A stretch of DNA of 64,000 nt, from positions 124,001-188,000 of the forward strand of contig NZ_AIDW01000021.1 of assembly GCF_000251145.1 (NCBI RefSeq). Direction: 5' to 3'. This document shows, in pieces, positions 55,084-64,000 of the stretch (positions within the stretch are counted from its first letter, which is position 1; each line of letters starts with the position of its first letter). The translations under genes and the position numbers were made by a program. The stretch is from Sphingomonas sp. PAMC 26621 (GTDB taxonomy: Bacteria > Pseudomonadota > Alphaproteobacteria > Sphingomonadales > Sphingomonadaceae). Under the pieces are notes generated by a model. The model was not told where the DNA came from and searched no databases. It saw only the letters and a list, made by a program, of their open reading frames with translations.

Positions 55084-56187
55084 TTACATCGCGAGCTCGG
55101 TTTCCTTGACGTCGGCGATCGGTCCGAGGATCGCCGGATCGAACGTGTCGAGGGCAGCGCAATCGGCCAGGCGCCTTGGCAAATCGGGGTTCGCCAGCGC
55201 GCCCCGACCGATGGTGACGATATCGGCACCGTCGTTCAGCGCAGCCGTCGCGCGCGCAATGTCGTGCAGACTGCCGTTGGCGAGGATCGCCGCCCTGGGT
55301 GCATGCTGTTTGGCGAGACGCATCAGGGAAGGACCGTCCGCGACGAACGCAGGCCGCCAGGCCTCGAACTCGGTGACATGGATGAAATCGACGCCCGCGT
55401 CCGCCAGGCTGCCGAAGATGATCTCGGCATCGCGCTCTGCGGCCGCCCACTTGTGATGATAGTCGTTCACCTTGCCTTGCGATAGCCGGACGCCGACCGG
55501 CACCCGTGCCCCCACCCGCGCACGCACCGCCTTCAGCGTCTCGACGATCAGCCGCACGCGGTTCTCCGTAGTGCCGCCCCAGTGATCGGTTCTGGTGTTG
55601 GCATAATCGGTCAGAAACTGGTCGAGAAGATATCCATTGGCGCCATGGATCTCGATCGCGTCGAACCCGGCGATTTCTGTCGCACGCCCCGCTGACTCGG
55701 CAAAACCGCTGATCGCGTCTGCGATCTGCGCCTCCGTCATCGCGCTCGGCAAACCATAGCGGTCCTTGCCGTGGTAGAACGCCATCTGTTCTCCCTTCGG
55801 CTGGATGGAGGACGGCCCGACGGTGCCGTCGCGAAACCGATTGCCCTGGCTGATCGCGCCGGCATGCATCAACTGCGCGATGGCGAGCGTACCATGCGCC
55901 TTGAGGGCGCTGACGACCGGCTTCCAGGAGTTTGCCTGGACCTCATCGGTCATGCCCGGCTGGTGGACGTAACCCTGCGCGAAGGCCTGATCGGTATAAA
56001 TGCCCTCGGTGATGACCGTCCCGAAGCCGCCCCGGGCGAAACGCTCGTAATAGCGGGTCATCCGTTCGGTCGCCCGACCGTCCTCGGTCGCCGAGATGCG
56101 CGTCATCGGCGCGACCGACAAGCGGTTCTTCGCGGTATGGCCGTTTATGATGCTCGGCGCAAAAAGGGCTGTAGTATCAGTGTCCAT
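55084..56187 (-). CDS. Old Yellow Enzyme family flavin oxidoreductase (alkene reductase)
   Basis: 367 residues. FMN TIM-barrel with the active-site segment FDAIEIHGANGYLLDQFLTDYANTRTDHWGG, and ILANGSLHD / IGRGALANPDLPRRL near the C-terminus. NADPH-dependent reduction of alkenes, nitro compounds or maleimides, a typical electrophile response enzyme. Divergent from LysR at 56332. The sequence past its stop resembles the leaders of the two ABM genes, so OYE-ABM was probably an old gene pair. Confidence 0.9.
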   Translation of the reverse strand: MDTDTTALFAPSIINGHTAKNRLSVAPMTRISATEDGRATERMTRYYERFARGGFGTVITEGIYTDQAFAQGYVHQPGMTDEVQANSWKPVVSALKAHGTLAIAQLMHAGAISQGNRFRDGTVGPSSIQPKGEQMAFYHGKDRYGLPSAMTEAQIADAISGFAESAGRATEIAGFDAIEIHGANGYLLDQFLTDYANTRTDHWGGTTENRVRLIVETLKAVRARVGARVPVGVRLSQGKVNDYHHKWAAAERDAEIIFGSLADAGVDFIHVTEFEAWRPAFVADGPSLMRLAKQHAPRAAILANGSLHDIARATAALNDGADIVTIGRGALANPDLPRRLADCAALDTFDPAILGPIADVKETELAM

Positions 56188-56331
56188 CGGTCATACCTCT
56201 GCATGAATACGTCGGACACCTTCCCTTTAAAAGCGAAGGGCGATCCGATCGTCGCCGCTGGATCTAGTCTGGTCGACGGGGTCGCAGAAGATGAGTTTGA
56301 CGATAAGCACTATATCGATCATCGTTATATT

Positions 56332-57264
56332 ATGGATCTTGAAGATGTTGCCCTGTTTCGCGCGATCGCATCCGTCGGCAGCCTGTCGGCGGCGGCGCGC
56401 CAGACGGGCACGTCGCCGATGTTGGTCAGTCGCAGATTGGCAGGCCTCGAGGCCGAGTTGAACGCACGTCTGTTCCACCGCACGACGCGGGCCCTCTCCC
56501 TGACCCAAGAGGGAGAAGCGTTTCTACCGCATGCCGTCACCCTCCTGGAAGCCCGGGATTCGGCGATGGCTTCGGTCTCGTCCGGCAGCTCCGGCCGGTC
56601 AGGCGGTGCCGGCCTGTCAGGTGTGTTGAAGATTACGGCACCCAACGTCATCGGGCACACCGTCGTCGTCCCTGTCGCGGCGCGGTTGATTGCCGACAAT
56701 CCCGCGCTACGCGTCGATCTGACCTTGAGCGACGGGGTCATCGACATTGCCACGGCAGGTCTGGATGTGGCTGTACGCGTGGCGGAGATGAAGCCATCGG
56801 GCATGATCGCGACGAGGGTCGCCGACAACCCCTTCACGCTCATCGCATCGCCGGGCTACGTCGCGCGCCTGGGGAAACCCGCTACGGCGGAAGAGCTGAT
56901 GGATCACGCCTGTATCCGGCTTCACGCGATGGAGACATGGCCGTTCACAAGGGGCGGTGAGGCACACCGCGTTCGGATAAGGGGCCCTTTGTCAGCCAAT
57001 ACCGTCGACGCGGTGCGCGCAGCCTGCATCGCCGGCGTGGGCATCGCGATGCTGACGTACTGGGACGTCCACAAGCAGATCGAACGCGGAGAGTTGCAGC
57101 GCATCTACCTCACCGACGTCGAGCCGCGGGAGGTGGGGATATGGGCCGTTTTCCCGAGCCGCTCGCACGTGCCGGCGCGGGTTCGGGCCTTTATCGATGC
57201 GATGCGGGAGTCCTGCCTCGCGGGATCCGATGCGCCTGGGTGGGACCCGGCCAGTCCGCTGTAA
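56332..57264 (+). CDS. LysR family transcriptional regulator
   Basis: 310 residues from ATG 56332 (MDLEDVALFRAIASVGSLSAAARQTGTS); longer starts at 56202 and 55771 lack support. Helix-turn-helix SLSAAARQTGTSPMLVSRRLAGLEAE. Divergent from the OYE gene; the gap 56188-56331 has a symmetric ATAA-N-TTAT around TATCGAT at 56302-56328 that may be its operator. It probably senses electrophiles. Confidence 0.87.
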   Translation: MDLEDVALFRAIASVGSLSAAARQTGTSPMLVSRRLAGLEAELNARLFHRTTRALSLTQEGEAFLPHAVTLLEARDSAMASVSSGSSGRSGGAGLSGVLKITAPNVIGHTVVVPVAARLIADNPALRVDLTLSDGVIDIATAGLDVAVRVAEMKPSGMIATRVADNPFTLIASPGYVARLGKPATAEELMDHACIRLHAMETWPFTRGGEAHRVRIRGPLSANTVDAVRAACIAGVGIAMLTYWDVHKQIERGELQRIYLTDVEPREVGIWAVFPSRSHVPARVRAFIDAMRESCLAGSDAPGWDPASPL

Positions 57265-57364
57265 AAGACGGCTTGGTCGATGCAATGAGGGTGCCGTGGC
57301 CGGTTCAGCGCCATGCGGACGCGACCGGCCCGTTGCATCGAGCGTCCTGCACAAGCGTGCCCCT

Positions 57365-58671
57365 TTAGGTCCGGATGCTGGCAAAACACGCTCGCAGCTC
57401 CGCAGTGAACAGCGCAGGTTGTTCGAACGCGGCGAAGTGTCCGCCTTTCGACACCCGGTTCCAGTAGAACAGCTTGGAATAGGTCCGTTCGCCCCAGATC
57501 CGTGGCGGTCGGTAGATTTCTCCCGGGAAGATACTGACGCCGACCGGGATCTCCACCACGTGTCGCGACGTCTGTTCCCCGCGTCTTTAGCATAGAGCCG
57601 GGCCGATGAGGCGGCAGTCGCCGTGATCCAGTACAGCATGATGTCGTCGAGCATCGCGTCGCGCGAAATGACCGATTCCGGGTTCCGGTTGCTATCCGTC
57701 CAGTCCGTGAACTTCTCGTAGATCCACATGGCTTGCCCCACCGGGGAATCGACGAGGCCGTAGCCGAGCGTTTGCGGTCGGGTTTCCTGGATGCTCCCAT
57801 AGCCGGTCATCGTGCGGAAGAGCGCCTTGAGCTCGGCGATGGCGGCCTTTTCTTCATCGCCCGGCGCGCCTTCGAGCGGCGGCGGCGAAAGGGTCGGCAG
57901 GTTGAGGTGAATCGCCGCCAGCCCTTCCGGCTTCTGCACGCCGAGCCATGTGGTGACATGCGCGCCCCAGTCTCCGCCCTGAGCGACCCAGCGGTGATAA
58001 CCGAGCCGTTTCATCAGCGTGCTCCAGGCGGTGGCGATCCTCGGCACGTCCCACCCCGTGCGTTCCGGCTTGTCCGAAAAGCCGTAGCCCGGCAGCGAGG
58101 GAATGACGACGTGGAACGCATCCTCGGCGCGCCCACCGTGCGCCTCCGGATCGGTCAGCGGACCGATCACGTCGAGAAACTCGACGACCGACCCCGGCCA
58201 GCCGTGCGTGAGGAGGATCGGCAAGGCATTTGCGTGCTTGGAACGCACATGCAGAAAGTGAATTCCCAGACCGTCGAGCGCCGTGCGAAATTGTGGAAAC
58301 GCGTTGAGCCGGCGCTCAAGCCGCCCCATGTCATACCCATCTCGCCAATAGTCGACGAGAGCTTGAGCGCGTTCCAGCTGGACGCCTTGCGACCCGTCGG
58401 CGACGGTTTCCCGTTCGGGCCAGCGTGTCGTTGCGAGCCGTCGCCTGAGATCCTCGATCACGGCCGACGCGATGGCGACACGGAAAGCTCGCACAGCCTC
58501 CGTGGCGGGTGGCAAATCGACCCCGATGGAACCTGCGATCGACAGGTGCGCCGCTGCCTTGGCCGACGCGTAGCCGAGGGTACCCAGGCCTAACCCGGCC
58601 TGCAGCACCGCCCTGCGCAGCGGCGGCGACGTGCGGCCAGTGACCTCGTCGCTCGGAAGCCCCTCTTTCAT
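57365..58671 (-). pseudogene. Tat-exported epoxide hydrolase, frameshifted
   Basis: Start ATG 58671 lies 7 bases after AGGA; an earlier ATG at 58734 overlaps the promoter -10. The N-terminus has LRRAVLQAGLGLGTLGYA, a twin-arginine signal. It is an alpha/beta hydrolase with EHN N-domain (ERETVADGSQGVQLERAQALVDYW), HGWPGSVVEFL and the nucleophile Asp in GGDWGAHVTTW. The frame shifts near 57562; the missing C-terminus (VEIPVGVSIFPGEIYRPPRIWGER, ending FASIRT) is in another frame, and one extra G would connect them. His is in GGHFAAFEQ. Confidence 0.8.
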
Positions 58672-58733
58672 CGACCCATCCTGCTTCCTGAACACGGCAA
58701 GGGCGGGACGGCTGATCCGCGCCATATCGTCCA

Positions 58734-58759
58734 TTCGGATTGGTCCGACCCCAGGTTAC
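58734..58759 (-). promoter_or_regulatory. SigF-type promoter of the epoxide hydrolase
   Basis: Minus-strand GTAACC (58759-58754), N16, CGAA (58737-58734), an exact match 27 kb from sigF. It gives a leader of about 55 bases to the ATG at 58671. Confidence 0.85.
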
Positions 58760-59036
58760 AGGTTTCAGGGCGGCATCCGGCGAAAGGCAGACATTTAGAG
58801 TATGTCCGCGTGGTCGCCGGTCAGTTCGTCGCGGAAGACGGATTAAATCTGCCGTTCCCTCTGCGTCATTGAGGAGCGTTTTGCGCGCCGTATCCAGCTC
58901 CGCCCGCGCGGGCGGGAAGGTCAGACGGGGCTCAGGAACAGACTTTGGCACCGCATGATAGACTTAGCGCTTTTGCCCCCCTGGTTGTGAGTGCAAGATC
59001 GCCTCCATGTAATGGAACACGGTCAGGTGCACTCCC

Positions 59037-59902
59037 ATGGAATTCCGCTCTGCATGCCTGGTCCTGTGCGGCGTCGGGGTGTCTTTGTCCCCGTCTCCGA
59101 CTATGGCCCGCGATTTCGTGCCGCTGTCTGCGAATTCCGCTGGCATCGAGACGGTGCAGGCTACGGTCGGCGGCCGGGTCGGTACGTATCTGTTCGACAG
59201 CGGTATCGGGACCTCCGGCGTCACACCCGCGGTGGCCGCTGCGATCGGATGCAAACCCTGGGGGAAGGTGACCGGCTTTCGCGCGATCGGCGAGCGCGTC
59301 GAAGTCCCCCGCTGCAACAGCAGCACGGTAAGATCGGCGCGTATCAAACGACCGTGCCGCAACTGTCGGTCTTCGATCTGGCTAGGTTCATGGGGCCGGC
59401 CTCGGCCGGACTCAGCGGGGCAATTGGCCTCGATGCCTTCGTGGGGCAGACGGTGACGCTGGACGTCGCGCATCACCGGCTGGTCCTCGAGGACGCAGCC
59501 AGTCTCGCCGCAATCCGCAAGACCGCGGTGGAGGTGCCGATCCGGCTCGTGCGCGTGGCGGAGGGTGCGGCGCTCACCGTCGACATCGGGGTTCCGACAT
59601 CCTCGGGAACCGCATGGATGGAACTCGACACCGGCAACTACGGCGCGTCGATGGTCGATCGCACGATTGCCGGCCTGTTCGGTTTGAACCCGTCCGACAC
59701 GGCGGTTCAGCGCTGGGATGTCACCCCGGCGGACGGGCTGCACATTTCGGGCCCGGTGATGGTCAAGGACCTCATCCTCGACGGCAACCTTGGCCGAGAG
59801 GTGCTTCGGCACTGGGAAATCACTGTGGATCTTGCTGACGGCCGTGGCTGGATCACGCCTTTACCGTCAACGAGACCGCCAACTGACCAGACTGGCGGAT
59901 GA
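59037..59902 (+). pseudogene. Retropepsin-like aspartic protease, frameshifted
   Basis: Signal-bearing N-terminus (MEFRSACLVLCGVGVSLSPSP) and a first catalytic Asp in YLFDSGIGTSGVT in frame from 59037. The frame breaks near 59327; adding one base would lead into KIGAYQTTVPQLSVFDLARFMG and the second half (MELDTGNYGASMVDR). Repaired it would be about 288 residues, the normal size for a double-psi retropepsin-like bacterial protein. It may be intact in the organism. Confidence 0.75.
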
Positions 59903-60124
59903 CGACATCGTGCCGATCGATCCCGGGCGCCCGCCATCGTGCATGCGGTCTGCGGCATGGCGCCGCGCCTGTATCCCTGCCCCTACCCTGATACCACCGC
60001 GCGCGAAGCAGACGTCCGTCGTGCCCTCAATTAGCGCTTGTTGGTTTCCCGTCGGCGTGTCGGCGGAATCAGGTAGGTCTGCCGCGCCATGGGGCAGCTC
60101 GATCACCCCTTGGCCAAGCAAACG

Positions 60125-61681
60125 TCATTCCCACTCGATCGTGCCGGGCGGCTTGCTCGTATAGTCGTAGGTCACGCGGTTGACGCCGCGCACTTCGTTG
60201 ACGATCCGTGTCGCGACGCGCGGGAGGAAATCGCCCGGGAACTGGAACGCCTGCGCGGTCATCCCGTCGGTCGAGGTGACCGCGCGGAGTGCCAGCACGT
60301 TGTCATACGTCCGCCCGTCGCCCATCACGCCGACGCTGCGCACCGGCAGCAGCACCGCGAACGCCTGCCAGATCGCGTCGTACAGCCCCGCACGTCGGAT
60401 TTCCTCGAGATAGACCGAGTCCGCCTTGCGCAGGATATCGCAGCGTTCCTTGGTCACTTCGCCCGGGATGCGGATCGCGAGACCCGGCCCCGGGAACGGA
60501 TGCCGCCCGACGAAGATCTCGGGCAGGCCAAGCTCGCGGCCCAGCGCACGGACTTCGTCCTTGAACAGTTCGCGCAGCGGCTCGACCAGCTGCATCTTCA
60601 TCCGCGCGGGGAGACCGCCGACATTGTGGTGGCTCTTGATTGTCACCGACGGCCCGCCGGTGAAGCTGACGCTCTCGATCACATCAGGGTAGAGCGTCCC
60701 CTGCGCAAGGAAGTCCGCGCCGCCGATCTTCCTGGCTTCCGCCTCGAAGATGTCGATGAACGCGCCGCCGATGAACTTGCGCTTCGCCTCGGGGTCGGTG
60801 ACGCCCGCGAGCCCGGCCATGAACGTTTCCTCTGCGTCCAAATGGACCAGCGGGATGTTATAGTGGTTACGGAACAGCGTGACGACCTGATCCGCCTCGC
60901 CGCTGCGCATCAGCCCGTGGTCGACGAACACGCAGGTCAGATGCTCGCCGATCGCCTCGTGGATCAGCACTGCCGCGACCGCCGAATCGACCCCGCCGGA
61001 CAGCCCGCAGATGACCTTGCCACTGCCGACCTGCGCACGGATCTCGGCGATCTTGGTCGCGCGGAACTCCGCCATCGTCCAGTCGCCGGTCAACCCGCAG
61101 ACGTGCCGCGCGAAGGTTGCGATCAGCTTGGCGCCATCCGGCGTGTGGACCACCTCGGGGTGGAACTGCATCGCGTAATAATGCCGGTCGTCGTCCGCGA
61201 TCACCGCGAACGGTGCACCCGGGCTCGCCGCGACGGGGCGGAAACCAGGGGCGAGCGCAGTGACCTTGTCGCCGTGGCTCATCCACACCTGATGCGCCTC
61301 GCCCGGCGTCCACACGCCGTCGAACAACGCGCAGGCATCGCCGATCTCGATCACCGCATGGCCGAATTCGCCGCTATCGCCGAGCGTCACCGTTCCGCCA
61401 AGCTGGTGCATCAGCACCTGCTGGCCGTAGCAGATTCCCAGGATCGGCACGCCGCTGTCCAGAATAGCCTGAGGAATGCGCGGGCTGTTCTCGTCGAGCA
61501 CCGAGGCGGGGCTGCCCGACAGGATCACGCCCTTGGGCTGCATCCGCGCGAACGCATCGGCGGCGGTCGTGAACGGGGCGATCTCGCTATAGACCCCCGC
61601 TTCGCGCACGCGGCGTGCGATCAGCTGCGTAACCTGGCTGCCGAAATCGACGATGAGGATGGAGTCGCTGGGATGGGTCAT
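60125..61681 (-). CDS. guaA: GMP synthase (glutamine-hydrolysing)
   Basis: 518 residues, full length. N-terminal glutaminase with nucleophile Cys in ILGICYGQQ and the His/Glu pair in [16 protein letters not shown] pyrophosphatase domain with SGGVDSAV; C-terminal dimer domain ending KPPGTIEWE. Makes GMP from XMP and glutamine in the cytoplasm. No guaB next to it. Confidence 0.97.
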   Translation of the reverse strand: MTHPSDSILIVDFGSQVTQLIARRVREAGVYSEIAPFTTAADAFARMQPKGVILSGSPASVLDENSPRIPQAILDSGVPILGICYGQQVLMHQLGGTVTLGDSGEFGHAVIEIGDACALFDGVWTPGEAHQVWMSHGDKVTALAPGFRPVAASPGAPFAVIADDDRHYYAMQFHPEVVHTPDGAKLIATFARHVCGLTGDWTMAEFRATKIAEIRAQVGSGKVICGLSGGVDSAVAAVLIHEAIGEHLTCVFVDHGLMRSGEADQVVTLFRNHYNIPLVHLDAEETFMAGLAGVTDPEAKRKFIGGAFIDIFEAEARKIGGADFLAQGTLYPDVIESVSFTGGPSVTIKSHHNVGGLPARMKMQLVEPLRELFKDEVRALGRELGLPEIFVGRHPFPGPGLAIRIPGEVTKERCDILRKADSVYLEEIRRAGLYDAIWQAFAVLLPVRSVGVMGDGRTYDNVLALRAVTSTDGMTAQAFQFPGDFLPRVATRIVNEVRGVNRVTYDYTSKPPGTIEWE

Positions 61682-61804
61682 GCGGCCAGATAGCAGAAGT
61701 GCGCCGCGATGCCAGAGGGCGGGGACGAATTGGCGGGCGCAACGCCCGCGAAAGCCAAACGCCGGATTAACCCGTTATAGAGGGCGCGCTGCCACACAGG
61801 GCTG

Positions 61805-63447
61805 ATGCGTAGCCTTCTCCGTTCGCCGGCTGATCTGGCCGTGATCGTCCTCTTTCGCTCCTTCTGTTCGTCGCCTTCTTCGACGTGGCGATGCTGGCAC
61901 CACGGAACATCGGCTGGCTTCTGCGCGGGAGCGACAGCGGCGAGAATGCGCTGGGGCTGCACGCTTGGCTCAACGATCCCCATGCCACTCTTTTCCGGAC
62001 CTATTTGCTCAACGCGCCGGACGGCGTGACGCTGCTGTTCACCGACAGCAATCCCCTGCTCGCGCTGCTCGTCGCGCCGCTGGCGCGGCTCGCGGGCGGA
62101 GACCTGCAAGTCGTCGGGCCATGGCTGCTGGCCTGCCTGATCCTGCAGCTCAGCTTGGCGAGGGCGCTGCTGAGCCCCTATGCGCCCAGCCGGGTCATGC
62201 TGTGGATCGGGGTGATCTTGCTGGCCTTGCTGCCGTCGCTTTTTCTCCGGCAAGTTCACGTGAACCTTTGCGCGCACTGGTTGCTGTTGTGGGCCTTGTA
62301 GATCTTCATCGATCCGCGCCGCGCGGCCGACGGGCGCTGGTGGTTGGCCGTGGTCGTGTGCGCCGCGCTGGTCCACAGCTACCTGCTGCTGATGGTTGCC
62401 GCCATCTGGGGCAGCGCCATGCTCGAACGGTGGATAGGCCTGGAGAAAGGCTGGGCTGGCCGGCGCAACCTCCTGCTCGGCGCGGCTGGCGTCGCGATTG
62501 CCGCAGCGACCTGCGTCTTCCTCCTCGTCGATCGCGGCGGGCTCGTTCCCACGCACTCGTTCGGACAGTTCGGCATGCCCATCGATGCGCCCTGGAACCC
62601 GGCGATTGGGGGCCTGGCGCGCTTCCTGCCCGCCTACGCACAAGCGCCGGATCGCCAGATGGAGGCATTCCAGTATCTCGGCGCTGGTTTGTTACTGCTC
62701 ATCGCAGCAATGCCGTTCAGTCTTGCAACCGGGCGCGAGACCATCGCCACGAACGGCTCGCTACACCGGCGGCTCTGCTGGCTGATCCCGGCGGGGACCG
62801 TCTTGACGATGTTGGCGATCACGCATCGCATGGATTATGCCGGTGTGACGCTGGTGCACATTCCGCTGTCCGCTAAAATGGTTGCGGCGCTCGACCCGAT
62901 CCGGGCATCGGCGCGGCTGTTCTGGCCGGTCGCCTATGGACTCGTGTTCGCGGCGATCACGGCGGCCTACCGCCTGCCACCCGCAAGGGGACAGTTGCTG
63001 CTCGCGGTCGCGCTCGCGGTCCAGGTCCTCGACCTTGGCGGCCTGGCCCATTTCACGCGGGCGACGGCCAGCGGTGCGCGAGACCCGTCCAAATGGATCC
63101 GTACCCGCGATCCACGCTGGGCAATGGCGATTTCGGCAGCGCACGACGTCACCATCATGCCACCCAACGCGGTGGAACAGCTCGATCTGTTTCAGGAGGT
63201 CGCATGGCGCGCGGTCGATGCCGGGCACCCGATCCGGCTGGTCTATGCCTCCCGCAGCAATGAAGTGACCAAGGCGCGGTTGAAGCGAGAGCAACAGGCG
63301 TTCGATCGCGGCGATCTCGATCCGCATCGGCTGTATGTCCTCCTCCCGCAGGCAAAGCTGCCAAAGGTGTCGGCCGACCGCGTCGCGATGCTGGACGGTG
63401 TCCGCGTCATTCTTCCCCGACCGGACGGTCGGGGCAAGAACGACTGA
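61805..63447 (+). pseudogene. DUF6311-like integral membrane protein with a frameshift and a stop
   Basis: A large protein with many membrane helices (LLLFVAFFDVAMLAPRNIGWLLRG; LLFTDSNPLLALLVAPLARL; LVHSYLLLMVAAIWG). It starts near 61805; the frame shifts near 61853-61855 (one T short) and an in-frame TAG sits at 62299-62301 (LLLWAL-stop-IFIDPRRA). After that the frame runs unbroken to 63447. So two lesions are present. The TAG could be a TGG to TAG change. I compare it with DUF6311 from memory, so the name is tentative. Confidence 0.6.
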
Positions 63448-63455
63448 CGGACGCG

Positions 63456-64000
63456 CTACTGGACCGGCTTGACCGCCAGACCGGTCCACTTCGCCGCAAA
63501 CGCCCAGGCGTCGGCAGTCTCGGCAATCACCTTGTCGGTCGGCTTGCCCGAGCCATGACCCGCGCGCGTCTCGATCCGCACCAGCCGAGGCTTCGGCCCG
63601 AGGTCGAGCGACTGGAGCATTGCGGTATATTTGAACGTATGCCCCGGCACGACCCGGTCATCGGTATCCGCCGTCTCCGCGAGGATCGCCGGATACGCCT
63701 TGCCCGCACGGATGTTGTGGTACGGCGAATAGGCGTAAAGCGTCTTGAAATCGGCCTCCTTGGACGGATAGCCGTAATCGTCGACCCAATAGCGCCCCGC
63801 GGTGAAACGGTCGAACCGCAGCATGTCCATCACGCCGACTGCGGGGATCGCCGCGGCGAACAGGTCGGGTCGCTGGTTGGTGACGGCCCCCACGAGCAAA
63901 CCGCCGTTCGACCCGCCCTGGATGACGAGCTGGTCCTTCCCGGTGATCTTCTGCGCTTCAGATATTCGCCCGCCGCGATGAAATCGTCGAACACATTCTG
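63456..64000 (-). pseudogene. Prolyl oligopeptidase (S9 family), C-terminal part, frameshifted
   Basis: The 3' end of an S9 serine peptidase; the start is outside the window. The nucleophile Ser is in QGGSNGGLLVGAV, the acid in DTDDRVVPGHTFKYTAML and the His in RAGHGSGKP. Near 63956 one extra base (C/G) is needed to join FDDFIAAGEYLK to AQKITGKDQLVIQGGSNGG. It cuts short proline-containing peptides. The break is of the same kind as in five other genes, so it is probably an error of the sequence. Confidence 0.87.

Noticed and set aside
60089..61693. Long plus-strand frame opposite guaA
   Set aside because: Antisense shadow; guaA is unmistakable.

Overview
The window is GC-rich DNA from a Sphingomonas-like alphaproteobacterium. 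The evidence is the gene content (a DUF2794 protein, a DUF6311-like protein, an NrsF-type anti-sigma factor), the compact operons with ATGA/GTGA overlaps, and the sphingomonad-style inverted repeats built on GTTTCGAGC...GCTCGAAAC. This placement is inference from sequence character, not from a search. I saw no rRNA, tRNA, transposase, integrase, phage gene or CRISPR array.

Layout. 1-6.4 kb: phosphate locus phoR(3' end)-pstSCAB-phoU-phoB behind a Pho box; phoB carries a one-base frameshift. 6.5-20 kb: mostly housekeeping genes: exported peptide, SDR dehydrogenase, DUF2794-cysE, TauE/SafE exporter, ahpC-ahpD with divergent oxyR, fasciclin protein, pgsA-moaD-moaE, LplT-like MFS carrier, MASE1-PAS-GGDEF cyclase, M28 peptidase. 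20-27 kb: alpha/beta hydrolase bracketed by two copies of an inverted-repeat element, GH127 glycosidase, and the sulfate-activation operon cysD-cysNC-cysQ. 27-30.5 kb: YghU-like GST, peroxiredoxin with small membrane ORFs, AraC regulator.

30.6-44.9 kb is the most interesting part. An ECF sigma factor and its NrsF anti-sigma partner are followed by a regulon I can read from the DNA. The motif GTAACC-N16-CGAA, which is the promoter of Caulobacter SigF, occurs exactly or with one mismatch upstream of sigF-nrsF, bufA2, bufA1-bufB-bufC-bufD, a DUF1223 gene, a second orphan nrsF, a second bufB-bufC operon that lacks a precursor but gains a glutathione transferase, a Tat-exported MsrB, and (at 58.7 kb) a Tat-exported epoxide hydrolase. 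BufA peptides are Cys-rich copper-binding RiPPs (bufferins) modified by DUF692 (MNIO) enzymes, so this looks like a periplasmic metal/thiol-stress regulon. A fluoride riboswitch and a fluoride-type CLC antiporter lie inside this block.

45-59 kb is an accessory oxidative/electrophile-detoxification region: amidohydrolase, GSTs, peroxiredoxins, an Old Yellow Enzyme, LysR regulators, and three copies of a small antibiotic-biosynthesis-monooxygenase (ABM) gene, one of them fused in frame to a truncated LytTR response regulator. 59-64 kb: retropepsin-like protein, guaA, a broken DUF6311-like membrane protein, and the 3' end of an S9 prolyl oligopeptidase.

Caveat: six genes (phoB, a membrane protein, epoxide hydrolase, retropepsin, DUF6311, S9 peptidase) each need exactly one extra base, at or beside a short homopolymer, to restore the frame. 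That pattern looks more like consensus sequencing error than real decay, so these genes may be intact in the organism.
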